This document shows, one piece after another, positions 53,153-62,734 of a DNA stretch of 64,000 nucleotides (position 1 is the first letter of the stretch; every line of letters begins with the position of its first letter). A program made the translations under genes and the position numbers. Source of the stretch: Bacteroidales bacterium (GTDB taxonomy: Bacteria > Bacteroidota > Bacteroidia > Bacteroidales > UBA932); contig JAGAIY010000020.1 in assembly GCA_017626355.1 (NCBI GenBank), positions 55,264 to 119,263 on the forward strand, written 5' to 3'. A model generated the notes under the pieces. That model did no database searches. It was not told the DNA's origin and was given only the letters and a program-made list of their open reading frames with translations.

Positions 53153-55144
53153 TTAGAAGAAACGTGCGCGATTGTCTTTCACTTCAGCGTCATCCATCAT
53201 CACTGGAAGAACCATCTGAGCTGCATACTGGTTCATCTGAGCATCACGTGTCTTAGCATCATCCTCAGTGAAGAATGAGCCTGTATCACGGCCTGTAACC
53301 TTATATACATATACTCCGATGTTACCACTTACCGGACCGCAGATCTTTCCTTCCTCTGAAACGGAAGCTGCACCGATGAACTTAGGATCAAGACCCTGAG
53401 CTGACATTGAAGAGAATGCGATACCGTCCTTAGTGCTTACTGTTGTTCCGAGAGCCTCTGCAATAGCCTGCATGTCGTTGAGACCTGCGATCTTCTCAGA
53501 TACCTCAGCAGCCTTCTTTGCGACAGCCTTCTCTGAGTAGAGGACATTCTTGATTGACTCTGAAACCTCAGCTACAGGAGCATAGCCCTCCTTGTGGATA
53601 CCCTTGAGAGCAGCTACGATGAAGTAGTTGTTGTTTACAGTGATGATGTTGGAAACATCGCCTACCTTAGCATCGAAAGCCCATCTTGTAACCTCCTTAG
53701 TATTTTCTACTGCACCAAGTCTGTCAGCGCTTTCGAGCATCTTGTTTACAGGATGAGCATAAACGCTCTCCTCTGCAACCGCCTTCACGAAATTGTCATA
53801 CTTGCCAGCAGACTTTGTAGCGAGTGTATTTGCCTTTGCATAGAAGCCGTTTACTGTCTCCTTGCTTGCAACTGCTGCCTTCTCAAGCACAGCCACTCTC
53901 TTCTTAGCTACTGGAGCAGTCCTGTCGATTACATTGAATACCATGCCGTTGACAGTTACAGTACTGTTCTTTGCAGCTGTCATGAGATCCTCGAAACCTG
54001 CGATCTGAGGGAGCCATGTAGCCTCTGAAGCTGTAAGCACGCTGTCAACATTCTCTACTGTTGCAGGAGCATACTTGACATATATTGAATCAGGAACCAT
54101 AGCCTCTTCCACTACCTTCACTGCGTAGAATGTGTTGCCCTTAGTGATGACAGGAGAAACACCCTCTACCTTCTTGTCAGCAAAAGCGAAGTCATTGACT
54201 TCCTTTGCAACAGAGTTGAGTTCACCTGCCTTGTACCAACGGCTGTCGTACTGACGGTCAGAGTTTGCAAGAAGGAAAGCCTTCATGTTATCTGTAGAAG
54301 CGAACTCGTCATATACGTTAACGAGAGCCTGATTTGCTGCTTCAATATCCTCTGCTGAAGGAACAACCTCGTATACAACATACTCGATATCCCTGCTTGC
54401 AGGCTGACGGTAGAACTTCTTGTGAGCATCGTAGTACTTCTTGATCTCGCTGTCTGAAACCACGATTGTAGAATCCTGACCTGCATATCCCATAGGAACC
54501 ATAACGAACTCTACATTGAATGTATTGTTGTTGTCAGCGATCTGGTTCGCAAGAGTGAGAGGGTTGGCATAATTCGAAGCAGTAAAGAGTGAGTTGTACT
54601 TAGCATAGTACTGCTGGTTCTTAGCCTGCTCCTGAAGCCACTCCCAATAGAGATTGAGACGTCCTGTCTGGTCTGAATCCATGTATGAGATAAACTCAAG
54701 AACCATGTTCTTTGAGAAGTTTCCGTTCTCATCGAAGAATGCAGGGTTCTGGGTAAATACAGGAGACTCAAGATCACCTGAGATAAGGCTGAGGAGCTCC
54801 TCCTCACCTACATGGATACCTGCCTTCTCGGCATTCTTTACGAAAAGATACTTGTCAACGAGTGACTGCCATGCAGCGTTTCTGATAGAAGCGTGCTGCT
54901 GCTCGTTCTGAGCTGAACCGCCTGTAAGAATCTCGTTGATTGTAGTGAATTTGTCTACGTCTGCCTGAAAGTCGGTATATGAAATAGATTTACCGTTGAT
55001 TTCTCCTACATCATACTTGGATGACATTGAAGACGATACAGACTGAAGTGTGCTCGGATCGATGATAAACGACAACAGCGCCACAGCGATGAGCACTGTA
55101 ATCAGAATTCCGAGCTTTACACGGATTGTTTCAAGTACTGCCAT
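53153..55144 (-). CDS. PpiD/SurA-like membrane-anchored folding factor
   Basis: 663 residues. One N-terminal membrane helix (IRVKLGILITVLIAVALLSFII) is followed by a SurA_N-like chaperone domain (GEINGKSISYTDFQADVDKF...AWQSLVDKYLFVKNAEKAG). The long C-terminal region contains parvulin-like segments (TRWAFDAKVGDVSNIITVNNNYFIVAALKGI). A clear active parvulin domain is hard to recognise, so it may act mainly as a periplasmic chaperone for outer-membrane proteins. Last gene of the coaX-lptC operon, 78 bases after lptC. Confidence 0.83.
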   Translation of the reverse strand: MAVLETIRVKLGILITVLIAVALLSFIIDPSTLQSVSSSMSSKYDVGEINGKSISYTDFQADVDKFTTINEILTGGSAQNEQQHASIRNAAWQSLVDKYLFVKNAEKAGIHVGEEELLSLISGDLESPVFTQNPAFFDENGNFSKNMVLEFISYMDSDQTGRLNLYWEWLQEQAKNQQYYAKYNSLFTASNYANPLTLANQIADNNNTFNVEFVMVPMGYAGQDSTIVVSDSEIKKYYDAHKKFYRQPASRDIEYVVYEVVPSAEDIEAANQALVNVYDEFASTDNMKAFLLANSDRQYDSRWYKAGELNSVAKEVNDFAFADKKVEGVSPVITKGNTFYAVKVVEEAMVPDSIYVKYAPATVENVDSVLTASEATWLPQIAGFEDLMTAAKNSTVTVNGMVFNVIDRTAPVAKKRVAVLEKAAVASKETVNGFYAKANTLATKSAGKYDNFVKAVAEESVYAHPVNKMLESADRLGAVENTKEVTRWAFDAKVGDVSNIITVNNNYFIVAALKGIHKEGYAPVAEVSESIKNVLYSEKAVAKKAAEVSEKIAGLNDMQAIAEALGTTVSTKDGIAFSSMSAQGLDPKFIGAASVSEEGKICGPVSGNIGVYVYKVTGRDTGSFFTEDDAKTRDAQMNQYAAQMVLPVMMDDAEVKDNRARFF

Positions 55145-55222
55145 TTTATTGATTATTTTAGATTATTTCCTGTAAAATCACGTATTAGGGCGCGAAGATA
55201 GCAATTTTCTGTCAATCTGTTA

Positions 55223-55849
55223 CTATTTTTTTTGCATTGGGCCTATAAAATTGACAGAATCAACTGAAACCTGCGTACTATCCTGTACTACAATGCCATA
55301 ACTGTTGAACGGCTTGAAGATGATGGAATTCCTGGCACGCTGATCGGATTCCATTCCGTAACCCTGCATGAATCCGTCCGGAGAATACATCCTCACATAG
55401 CAGTGGGTATATATTTTCTCATTCTGCTGATCCCAATACAAGGTGTCGGTCTCCATGACCTCCTGCTTGATAAGATTCTTCACCACCACATTGCCGAATG
55501 CCGACCAGGATTCTTCTCCGTTATCGTGCTTGAGATGTTTTGCATTATCGGCAACTATCTCGGTTTCAAGGAGTCCCTCATCCGTATATCCATAAACGAA
55601 GAAACCTTCCGGAAAAAGTTCATATGAAAGACTGTCCTTCTCATATTTCTCCATGAGAGGAGCCTGCGCCCTCATCTGAATCTGCCCGTTCTTGGTCTGT
55701 ACGATGAACATGTCATCCACAGTCTGGACTGGAGTTTCCGCAAGATTTATGGCCTCAGCTTCAGCAAGCTTGCCTTTACAAGAATAAACGATGAAAGCAA
55801 CCGCCACAGCGGTTGCCATCATCTTCATCATATGTATCAAACGATTCAA
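55223..55849 (-). CDS. lptC: LPS export protein LptC
   Basis: 208 residues, N-terminal hydrophobic segment with lipobox-like FIVYSC. The LptC beta-jellyroll is recognisable: ETPVQTVDDMFIVQTKNGQIQMRAQAPLMEKYEKDSLSYELFPEGFFVYGYTDEG, followed by ADNAKHLKHDNGEESWSAFGNVVVKNL. It binds LPS in the periplasm and passes it from LptBFG to LptA. ATG lies six bases after the TPR gene stop. Family assignment is firm; gene-order context (coaX, barrel, TPR, lptC, ppiD) is common in Bacteroidetes. Confidence 0.87.
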   Translation of the reverse strand: MNRLIHMMKMMATAVAVAFIVYSCKGKLAEAEAINLAETPVQTVDDMFIVQTKNGQIQMRAQAPLMEKYEKDSLSYELFPEGFFVYGYTDEGLLETEIVADNAKHLKHDNGEESWSAFGNVVVKNLIKQEVMETDTLYWDQQNEKIYTHCYVRMYSPDGFMQGYGMESDQRARNSIIFKPFNSYGIVVQDSTQVSVDSVNFIGPMQKK

Positions 55850-55855
55850 TACTGA

Positions 55856-57184
55856 TTACTTCTGAGTTCTTACAGTTGTTGTAGCTCTCATTCCACCACA
55901 TGAAACAGTGTAAGACTGACCGTCGGTAACATCGTACATGAACGCCTCAGCTGTCTGTGGGTAATAAGCAGCGTACTGACGGATGTAGTTGCTTGCATCC
56001 TCTGCAAGTGACTCGTCAGCAGCCTTTGCCTTGTTCATATAATCAACTGCAACCCAGTACTTTGCCCTCTGCTCGATTTCATTTCCAGGACAAACCACGC
56101 TACCCCAGATTGTTCCCATGAGCATGTAAGCCTTACCTGCAAGAGTCTCATCAAGCTCCACAGCCTTCTGAGCTGAAGACAGAGCCTTTGCATTGTTTCC
56201 GTTCTTGAAGCAGAATGCAGCAAGCTCATAGAGATATGAAGCATCAGTAGCATTGTCAGACTCCGGATAGTTTACAGCCTCATCCATGTACTTGAGAGCA
56301 TTCTCCATATCAGCCCTGCCTGCATAGAGCTTGTACAGATAATATGCAGAAGTGTGTGAAGGCTCCTGATTGTATGTTGTTGTCACAGCCTTGAGGAAGA
56401 GCTCATTGTCTGTACATCCTTCAGTCATACCCATCATTCTCACAACGTTCTTTGCAAGAGCAAGATCATCCGGTGCAGCCTCTACTCTTGGTCCGAAGAG
56501 AGCAAGGAGGTTATCGCAGCTTGCCACCTGGCTTGTGATGAAGAGACTCTCCACATCCTCTACTGTCTTGTCAATGCTTCTCTGCTCGACATCGTTCTTT
56601 GCTGTCATCTTGCCGAGATACTCGATACCTTTCTCATATACATTGATAACTGACTCAGGATCGAGCTGACCGTTCTTGTAAAGATCCACAGCTGTATTGA
56701 GCTGGAAAAGGAAGATGTTAGGTCTTGTCTTCTCCTTTGCAGTCTCAACTACATTTGTAAGAACCTCGTAAAGCTTCTGAGGCTCATCCTTTACATAGTT
56801 GTACATGTCGAGAGCCTTGTTGTTGAGAGAGCTTACCGCATATTTAGGCCAGTACTGAACACGCTGATCGTAGATAGTCATGAGCGAGTCAACAAGTTCC
56901 TTCTTGTATACAGGATTGTTGGCATTCTTCTGAATGAGGTTACGGATAAGGGTAGTACCATCTGAAAGAAGAGAGTATCTTGCTGTAGGCGGACAGTACT
57001 TGTAAGCCTTTCTCCAGTTAGGAAGTGCAGAATCATAGTTCTTCTGCTTGTAATACTCTGTATAGTACGACAGATACTTGATACACTCAGTGCTGTCAGG
57101 ACCATACTTTCCCTGTGCGGAAACAGTGCTGCTGCTGAACAATGCGATCGCAGCCACAGAAATCAACAGTACAATTTTTTTCAT
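55856..57184 (-). CDS. Periplasmic TPR repeat protein
   Basis: 442 residues, signal peptide MKKIVLLISVAAIALFSSSTVSAQ. TPR units are visible (YYTEYYKQKNYDSALPNWRKAYKYCPP near the start; ASYLYELAAFCFKNGNNAKALSSAQKAVELDE near the end). It is a helical scaffold probably serving envelope assembly, as it sits between the barrel gene and lptC with spacings of 17 and 6 bases. Specific partner unknown. Confidence 0.82.
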   Translation of the reverse strand: MKKIVLLISVAAIALFSSSTVSAQGKYGPDSTECIKYLSYYTEYYKQKNYDSALPNWRKAYKYCPPTARYSLLSDGTTLIRNLIQKNANNPVYKKELVDSLMTIYDQRVQYWPKYAVSSLNNKALDMYNYVKDEPQKLYEVLTNVVETAKEKTRPNIFLFQLNTAVDLYKNGQLDPESVINVYEKGIEYLGKMTAKNDVEQRSIDKTVEDVESLFITSQVASCDNLLALFGPRVEAAPDDLALAKNVVRMMGMTEGCTDNELFLKAVTTTYNQEPSHTSAYYLYKLYAGRADMENALKYMDEAVNYPESDNATDASYLYELAAFCFKNGNNAKALSSAQKAVELDETLAGKAYMLMGTIWGSVVCPGNEIEQRAKYWVAVDYMNKAKAADESLAEDASNYIRQYAAYYPQTAEAFMYDVTDGQSYTVSCGGMRATTTVRTQK

Positions 57185-57201
57185 AGCGATATTTTGTGTT
57201 T

Positions 57202-58506
57202 TTAATTATATTTCGGTTTCTGGAACCATATGTCATGAATATTGAATCCTACAACGAACATGGCGTACCGCTCCCTTATCATATTGTTTCTTGCGCTTGC
57301 ACGCTGACCTAAATCCACACCAAGGGTCAGACCGTTGTACCACCTGAATACAGGAAGCGTTATACCTAAGGTTATACCCATGGAATTGACATTGTTTCCG
57401 TCAAGCTTATAGTAGGACTGGTCATAATATATACCACCTCTATACGCACATCTCTTGAAGAAATATCTGATATCATTCCTGTTAGGAACCAACTCGAATC
57501 CTGCTCTGAACGACTGCGAAACCGTAGAAGAGAATTTGGAATCTCCTGACACTCCGAAACCTCTCGCACCGTCGAATCCCGATCTTGTCCAGTCCGACCT
57601 GAGATAATCGAATTCCACAGACCATTTGTCACCGCCTTTCAATGCAATACCTACTCCTATCTCGTCCGCTATTCTGAGTCCGGATGAAGCAAGGGTATCC
57701 ACATTGTATCTCAATGTATCCGAAACGCTTGAAAGGTTCGCATATCTGTATTCGGTCGCATATCCCTTCATTCCTGTGCCAAGCCTGTATGTGGCACCTA
57801 AGGTCATCGATACGTTTCCAGCTATCTTCTGCTCGTACTGTAAACCGAATTTTCCGGTAAACGCATTGATTGAAAGATCGTTACCACTGTTTATAGACCT
57901 GTATGAAGAGTTGGAATAATCCATATTGGTAACCTTGTCTATATTACCGAAATAATAGATGGCTTCCGCTCCGAGGGAAAGTCTCTTCCAGAATGTAACT
58001 CCAGCTCCGAAGAATACCTGATAGATGCTTCCGGAACCGAATGAGTCATATGTGATGTTTCCTGTGTTTCCTATTATTTCAGGATCAGTCTCAATCGAAG
58101 AGAAGTCATATCCGACATCGCTGAAAGGAGTTATTCCCACCATGAAGGCAGAAGACCTGTAGATAGGGAAACTCATCACGAAATCATATATGTTGAATGT
58201 ATTGTTCGCTGATTTTATATCTCCCTGCCTGTAGACAGTGTTCTTCTGAGAAAGTCCGAAATCCGCCATGAACGAGAGAGAGTCCCTTGCCGTCACGGAT
58301 GCAGGATTGAGATAGTTTATGAATCTCTTGTTCCTTGTTGCGATACCTGTTCCTCCCATTCCCTTGTTGAAGGCCGTTCCCTCTTTGGATATATCTCCTA
58401 TTCCGTATATAGAATACGGAGAATAGGCACCATGCGCACCTTCCTGAGCTCGCGCACAGATGCACATGACGATGAATGTGAGTATCAGATATATTTTTCT
58501 ATTCAT
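57202..58506 (-). CDS. Outer-membrane beta-barrel protein
   Basis: 434 residues from ATG 58506, preceding signal peptide MNRKIYLILTFIVMCICARAQ. AYSPYSIYGIGDISKEGTAFNKGMGGTGIATRNKRFINYLNPAS is a FadL/PorV-like start, and alternate aromatic strands run to the C-terminal FQKPKYN. Its start overlaps the coaX stop by eight bases, indicating coupling. It belongs to the envelope operon with TPR, lptC and the PpiD-like gene. Cargo unknown. Confidence 0.75.
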   Translation of the reverse strand: MNRKIYLILTFIVMCICARAQEGAHGAYSPYSIYGIGDISKEGTAFNKGMGGTGIATRNKRFINYLNPASVTARDSLSFMADFGLSQKNTVYRQGDIKSANNTFNIYDFVMSFPIYRSSAFMVGITPFSDVGYDFSSIETDPEIIGNTGNITYDSFGSGSIYQVFFGAGVTFWKRLSLGAEAIYYFGNIDKVTNMDYSNSSYRSINSGNDLSINAFTGKFGLQYEQKIAGNVSMTLGATYRLGTGMKGYATEYRYANLSSVSDTLRYNVDTLASSGLRIADEIGVGIALKGGDKWSVEFDYLRSDWTRSGFDGARGFGVSGDSKFSSTVSQSFRAGFELVPNRNDIRYFFKRCAYRGGIYYDQSYYKLDGNNVNSMGITLGITLPVFRWYNGLTLGVDLGQRASARNNMIRERYAMFVVGFNIHDIWFQKPKYN

Positions 58507-59212
58507 TCCTTCTATATTCAACAGCCGTTAATGCCAAACCCATTAAGACTAAATTACAAACTACAAAGATGGAGTTTTTCATCCTTTTTGCAAAATAATT
58601 CGCATCTCCACCAGTAAAAACAACAATATTTTCCGGATTTCTACAAATGTGTCCCTGAACTTCAAACATTATGCCTGATATTACTCCGGAAGATATGGAA
58701 TCTGCTGTAGACAAACCTTTTTCATCGATGCTGTCCGGTATTTCAAGCAGGGGAAGATGTTTTGAATACCTGTTTACCGACTTGAAACGTGTAACGCATC
58801 CGGGAGATATGCATCCTCCTTCATAACACCCCTCCGAATCTATGTAATCCACTGTAAGCATGGTTCCGAAATCGAAGATGCTACAGCTCCGTCCCTTGAA
58901 AAGATATCTTGATGCTATTATGGATGCCGCACGGTCCGGAGTCAGATATTCCGGAATGGAATAATGAGAGAACATAGCCGAATCCATAAGAAGGAGACGG
59001 TCACAGACTTCTTCAAGCCTTGCAAGATTCTGTTGGGTAAATTTCCTTACACTGCTGAGCACCAGCACTTCAGGCCTTTCCTTATCTATAAGGGACAGGA
59101 TGAAATCAAACATTCTTTCACCCTGATACCTGAATGTCTTGCCGAGAGTCATCCCGTCAGCCCAGGCAGCTTTCAGAGCTGTATTTCCTATGTCGATTAT
59201 AAGATTAGCCAC
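58499..59212 (-). CDS. coaX: Type III pantothenate kinase
   Basis: Phosphorylates pantothenate, first step of CoA synthesis. 237 residues. LIIDIGNTALKAAW is the ASKHA phosphate-1 motif, TPDRAASIIASRYLF the substrate loop, and IFDFGTMLTVDYID and CISPGCVTRFKS the central motifs. The usual GADR reads TPDR. Heads the envelope operon, a position common in Bacteroidetes. A promoter lies just upstream. Confidence 0.93.
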   Translation of the reverse strand: MANLIIDIGNTALKAAWADGMTLGKTFRYQGERMFDFILSLIDKERPEVLVLSSVRKFTQQNLARLEEVCDRLLLMDSAMFSHYSIPEYLTPDRAASIIASRYLFKGRSCSIFDFGTMLTVDYIDSEGCYEGGCISPGCVTRFKSVNRYSKHLPLLEIPDSIDEKGLSTADSISSGVISGIMFEVQGHICRNPENIVVFTGGDANYFAKRMKNSIFVVCNLVLMGLALTAVEYRRNE

Positions 59213-59234
59213 TATCCTTATCTTTATATCAGGG

Positions 59235-59265
59235 CAAATTTAAGAAATTAAAAGAATGATTACAA
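59235..59265 (-). promoter_or_regulatory. Possible promoter of coaX operon
   Basis: TAAATTTG on minus (59242-59235) with TTG (59265-59263) 20 bases upstream; 22 bases before the coaX ATG. The -33 part overlaps the end of mfd. Confidence 0.45.
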
Positions 59266-62200
59266 CCTCTTAAGCAATGAATAGGCAGCAGTCAGGCCGT
59301 CGACATTCTTCGAGAAGACTCTGAGCTTGTTGTCGTTCTGCTTGAGTTCGAAAAGCTTCGGATTGAGAGTTACATTTTCCAGGATACGGGCAAACATGTC
59401 GCTGCGGTAATACTGCGACAGAGGATTGGATATGAAGAAGGCTATCATCACTCCGTTCTTTATTATTATCTTTTCGAAGCCGAGCTTCTGTCCGAGCTGT
59501 CTTATCTTCACTATTTCGAAAAGCCTGAGGACTTCATCCGGAATGGCTCCGAACCTGTCGGCAAGCCTCTTCTTCAGCTGTTCCATCTCCTTTTCGGAAC
59601 CAAGGGAATCCAGTTCCTTGTAGATCCTTATCTTTTCGGCAGTCATGTCTATGTAGGTATCCGGAATGAGGGCCAGCTGGTCAGTCTCTATGGTACAGTC
59701 GGAAACATAGCTTTCATCCCTGCTGCGCGTGGTTATTCCAGTCTCCACTCCGATTTCCTCCATCGCTTCGGCAAGAATCTTCTGATAGGTCTCGAAGCCC
59801 ATGTCGGTGATGAAGCCGCTCTGCTCTGCTCCAAGAAGGTTTCCCGCTCCCCTGATATCGAGGTCCTGCATGGCTATATTGAAGCCGCTTCCAAGATCGG
59901 AGAAGGATTCGATGGCCTTGAGCCTGCGTCTCGCATCATCCGTAATGGACACCAGAGGAGGCACAATGAGATAGCAGAACGAACGCCTGTTCGAGCGTCC
60001 TACCCTGCCCCTGAGCTGATGAAGGTCACTCAGACCTATGTTCTGGGCCTGGTTTATCATTATGGTATTGGCGTTCGGAATATCCAGACCATTCTCTATT
60101 ATGGTGGTACACAAGAGCATATCATAGTCACCTGCCATGAATTCAAGAATCTTGTTCTCAAGAACCTTGGCCTCCATCTGACCATGGGCCACGCAGATCT
60201 TCATGTCCGGAACAAGCCTGTGCAGGATATCATGTATGGCCTGAAGCTCTTCCACCCTGTTGTGCACGAAGAATATCTGTCCTCCCCTGTTGAGTTCATA
60301 CCTTATTATCTTCTTGACCTCATCATGGTCAAAGAGCATGATTTCAGTCTGCACAGGTATCCTGTTAGGCGGAGGTGTGTTTATTATGGAAAGGTCTCGC
60401 GCACCCAGAAGAGAGAACTGCAGGGTACGTGGAATAGGGGTCGCCGTGAGGGTAAGCGTATCCACGGAAGCCTTGAGCTGGCGCAGCTTTTCCTTGGCAC
60501 CTACTCCGAACTTCTGCTCTTCATCTATTATGAGAAGCCCCAGATCCTTGAATTCGAAGCCCTTTCCTATAAGCTTATGCGTACCTATCACAATGTCCAG
60601 AGCTCCGCTCTTGAGCCTTTTCTGTATGTCGGATATCTCCTTGGCCGTACGCAAGCGGCTCACGTAGTCGATATTGCACGGAAAATCCTTAAGTCGGGAC
60701 TGGAAAGTCTTGAAATGCTGGAGAGCAAGGATGGTAGTAGGGACAAGAACCGCCACCTGCTTGCTGTCCGCCACAGCCTTGAAGGCAGCCCTCACCGCCA
60801 CCTCAGTCTTGCCGAAGCCCACATCACCGCAGACAAGCCTGTCCATAGGACAGTCGTCCTCCATATCCCTCTTGACTGCAAGTACAGCCTTCTCCTGATC
60901 AGGAGTATCCTCGTACATGAATGAAGATTCAAGCTCCTGCTGCATGTAGGTATCAGCCGAAAAGGCGAATCCCTTCGCCCCCTTCCTCTTGGCATAAAGC
61001 TGTATGAGGTCCTTGGCTATATCCTTCACCTTAGATTTGGTGCTGGCCTTGAGGTTCTGCCATGCCCTAGAGCCGAGCTTATGTATCTTCGGAGGCTCGG
61101 AATCCTTTGATTTATAACGTGATATCTTATGAAGGGCATGTACGGAAACAAAGACCACATCTCCATCCTTGTATGTAAGCTTGACGACTTCATGCATCCT
61201 TCCCCTGTCATCCTTCATACGCACAAGACCGCCGAATATTCCGACTCCGTAATCTATATGAACTATGTAATCCCCTATCGCAAACGAAGTCAGGTCGTTG
61301 ACCGTAAGCTGCTCGCTCTTTTCCACGGACCTTCTGATGGTCACACGATGGAAGCGATCGAAGATTTCATGATCGCTGTAGCAGCAGACCTTGTCGTCAT
61401 GGTCTATGAAGCCGTTATGGATATTCTTCTTTGCAACGAACTCAGGCAGGACGGCATTGTCCTGGGACAGAATGGATCTGAGCCTTTCCAGCTGAGAAGG
61501 CTTCTCCCCGTACACCCTCACCCTGTACCCTTCCTCAAGATGTTTCCTTATGTCCTGCGCAAGAAGCTCGAAGTTCTTGTTGAACGAAGGCTGAGGAGCT
61601 ATGTTGAACCTGACAGGTTCCGCATCCTGACGTGAAAGAGGAACGTCAGTATATATCCTTGTAAATCTTTCAAGCTCCAGGAAGAAATCCTTCTGACGGT
61701 ACATGTCCGACGAATCGAGCCAGAACACGGTGCCTTCCGGAAGCATGCTGCAGATGCTCGTCATGCCTTCCGAATCCGATCCGGCTGTGACGATGTCGGG
61801 ATATATATCCGCCGCATCGGTCTTCTCCTTGGACAGCTGGGTGTTGCAGTCGAATATGTTTATCCCGTCTATTTCATCTCCGAAGAAGGATATTCTGAAA
61901 GGATCGTTATATGAATAAGAGAATATGTCCACGATTGCTCCCCTTATAGCGAACTGACCCGGCTCCGCTACAAAGTCCACCCTTTCGAATCCGCTGTCGA
62001 ACAGCACCTTGACTATTTCCTCATGACTTATCTCGTTTCCCGTTTCAAGCCTTATAAGGGAATCCTTTATCTTCTTGGAATCCGGTACAGGCTCCTCCAT
62101 CGCCGAAGGATAGGTGACTATATAGAGCTGTCCCCCTTTGTAATCCGCGATACGGCCTACTGCAGATGTCCTCTGGACTCCGAGAGAGGCCTTGTAGTTG

Positions 62201-62448
62201 CTCTTCTCGAGCGCCCTGCCGGAATCCGGCAGAAAGAACACATTGTCAGCATCGGTCAGATTGTAAAGATCGGCCGCGCAGTACTCCGCACTGTCCTTGT
62301 CCGGAAGCACGATCACCTGAAGGGCATCCATGTCGAGCTGGGACACGGCGAACCATCTTGCGGAAAGAAAGAGCCCGCTGCAGAATATTTCCTTGTCCTT
62401 CTGCAACTTTCCGGCGATCTTTTCTGTGGATTTCGAACTTATTAACAT
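59260..62448 (-). CDS. mfd: Transcription-repair coupling factor
   Basis: ATP-dependent translocase that removes stalled RNA polymerase and recruits UvrA. 1062 residues. An N-terminal UvrB-like module (IRGAIVDIFSYSYNDPFRISFFGDEIDGI) is followed by the CarD-like RNAP-interaction domain (FAIGDYIVHIDYGVGIFGGLVRM). The helicase motifs are GDVGFGKTEVAVRAAF (Walker A), IIDEEQKFGV (DEEQ), TLTATPIPRTLQFSLLGARDLS and LHQLRGRVGRS. The TRCF domain ends the protein. Divergent from ruvB across a 286-base gap. Confidence 0.96.
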   Translation of the reverse strand: MLISSKSTEKIAGKLQKDKEIFCSGLFLSARWFAVSQLDMDALQVIVLPDKDSAEYCAADLYNLTDADNVFFLPDSGRALEKSNYKASLGVQRTSAVGRIADYKGGQLYIVTYPSAMEEPVPDSKKIKDSLIRLETGNEISHEEIVKVLFDSGFERVDFVAEPGQFAIRGAIVDIFSYSYNDPFRISFFGDEIDGINIFDCNTQLSKEKTDAADIYPDIVTAGSDSEGMTSICSMLPEGTVFWLDSSDMYRQKDFFLELERFTRIYTDVPLSRQDAEPVRFNIAPQPSFNKNFELLAQDIRKHLEEGYRVRVYGEKPSQLERLRSILSQDNAVLPEFVAKKNIHNGFIDHDDKVCCYSDHEIFDRFHRVTIRRSVEKSEQLTVNDLTSFAIGDYIVHIDYGVGIFGGLVRMKDDRGRMHEVVKLTYKDGDVVFVSVHALHKISRYKSKDSEPPKIHKLGSRAWQNLKASTKSKVKDIAKDLIQLYAKRKGAKGFAFSADTYMQQELESSFMYEDTPDQEKAVLAVKRDMEDDCPMDRLVCGDVGFGKTEVAVRAAFKAVADSKQVAVLVPTTILALQHFKTFQSRLKDFPCNIDYVSRLRTAKEISDIQKRLKSGALDIVIGTHKLIGKGFEFKDLGLLIIDEEQKFGVGAKEKLRQLKASVDTLTLTATPIPRTLQFSLLGARDLSIINTPPPNRIPVQTEIMLFDHDEVKKIIRYELNRGGQIFFVHNRVEELQAIHDILHRLVPDMKICVAHGQMEAKVLENKILEFMAGDYDMLLCTTIIENGLDIPNANTIMINQAQNIGLSDLHQLRGRVGRSNRRSFCYLIVPPLVSITDDARRRLKAIESFSDLGSGFNIAMQDLDIRGAGNLLGAEQSGFITDMGFETYQKILAEAMEEIGVETGITTRSRDESYVSDCTIETDQLALIPDTYIDMTAEKIRIYKELDSLGSEKEMEQLKKRLADRFGAIPDEVLRLFEIVKIRQLGQKLGFEKIIIKNGVMIAFFISNPLSQYYRSDMFARILENVTLNPKLFELKQNDNKLRVFSKNVDGLTAAYSLLKRL

Positions 62449-62734
62449 TTACCCCGTTTTTCTGTTGATAACCTGTTTAAAAACCTGTTGAAAGCAATTG
62501 AAAAGTAAATTAGCAAATAATCAAAAGCCGTATATTACGGCGGCCGTTCTTCATGCGCAAATCTTTCTCAAACTTTTTCCAAATAAGATTCCAATAAGCT
62601 TATCAACACAATATGTCATATATAAAATACTGATACTCAGATACGCTCTGACGTTTTCAACATTTCAACAGCTTTATAAAAATCATAAAATCTTAAAATA
62701 AATATATATATTTGTATGATGTAATTTGATTTTC
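62449..62734. other. A/T-rich divergent gap with DnaA-box-like sites
   Basis: No gene. TTATCAACA occurs at 62600-62608 and, inverted, at 62463-62471 (TGTTGATAA); each differs by one base from the TTATCCACA DnaA box. Several CCTGTT(G/T)AAA and TTTCAACA sequences lie between or beside them. Confidence 0.45.
62707..62714 (+). promoter_or_regulatory. -7 element upstream of ruvB
   Basis: TATATTTG fits TAnnTTTG, 20 bases before ATG 62735. No clear -33 partner. Confidence 0.4.

Noticed and set aside
60019-60924. A 301-codon open frame on the plus strand inside mfd
   Set aside because: It is antisense to conserved mfd helicase motifs and shows no recognisable protein features.
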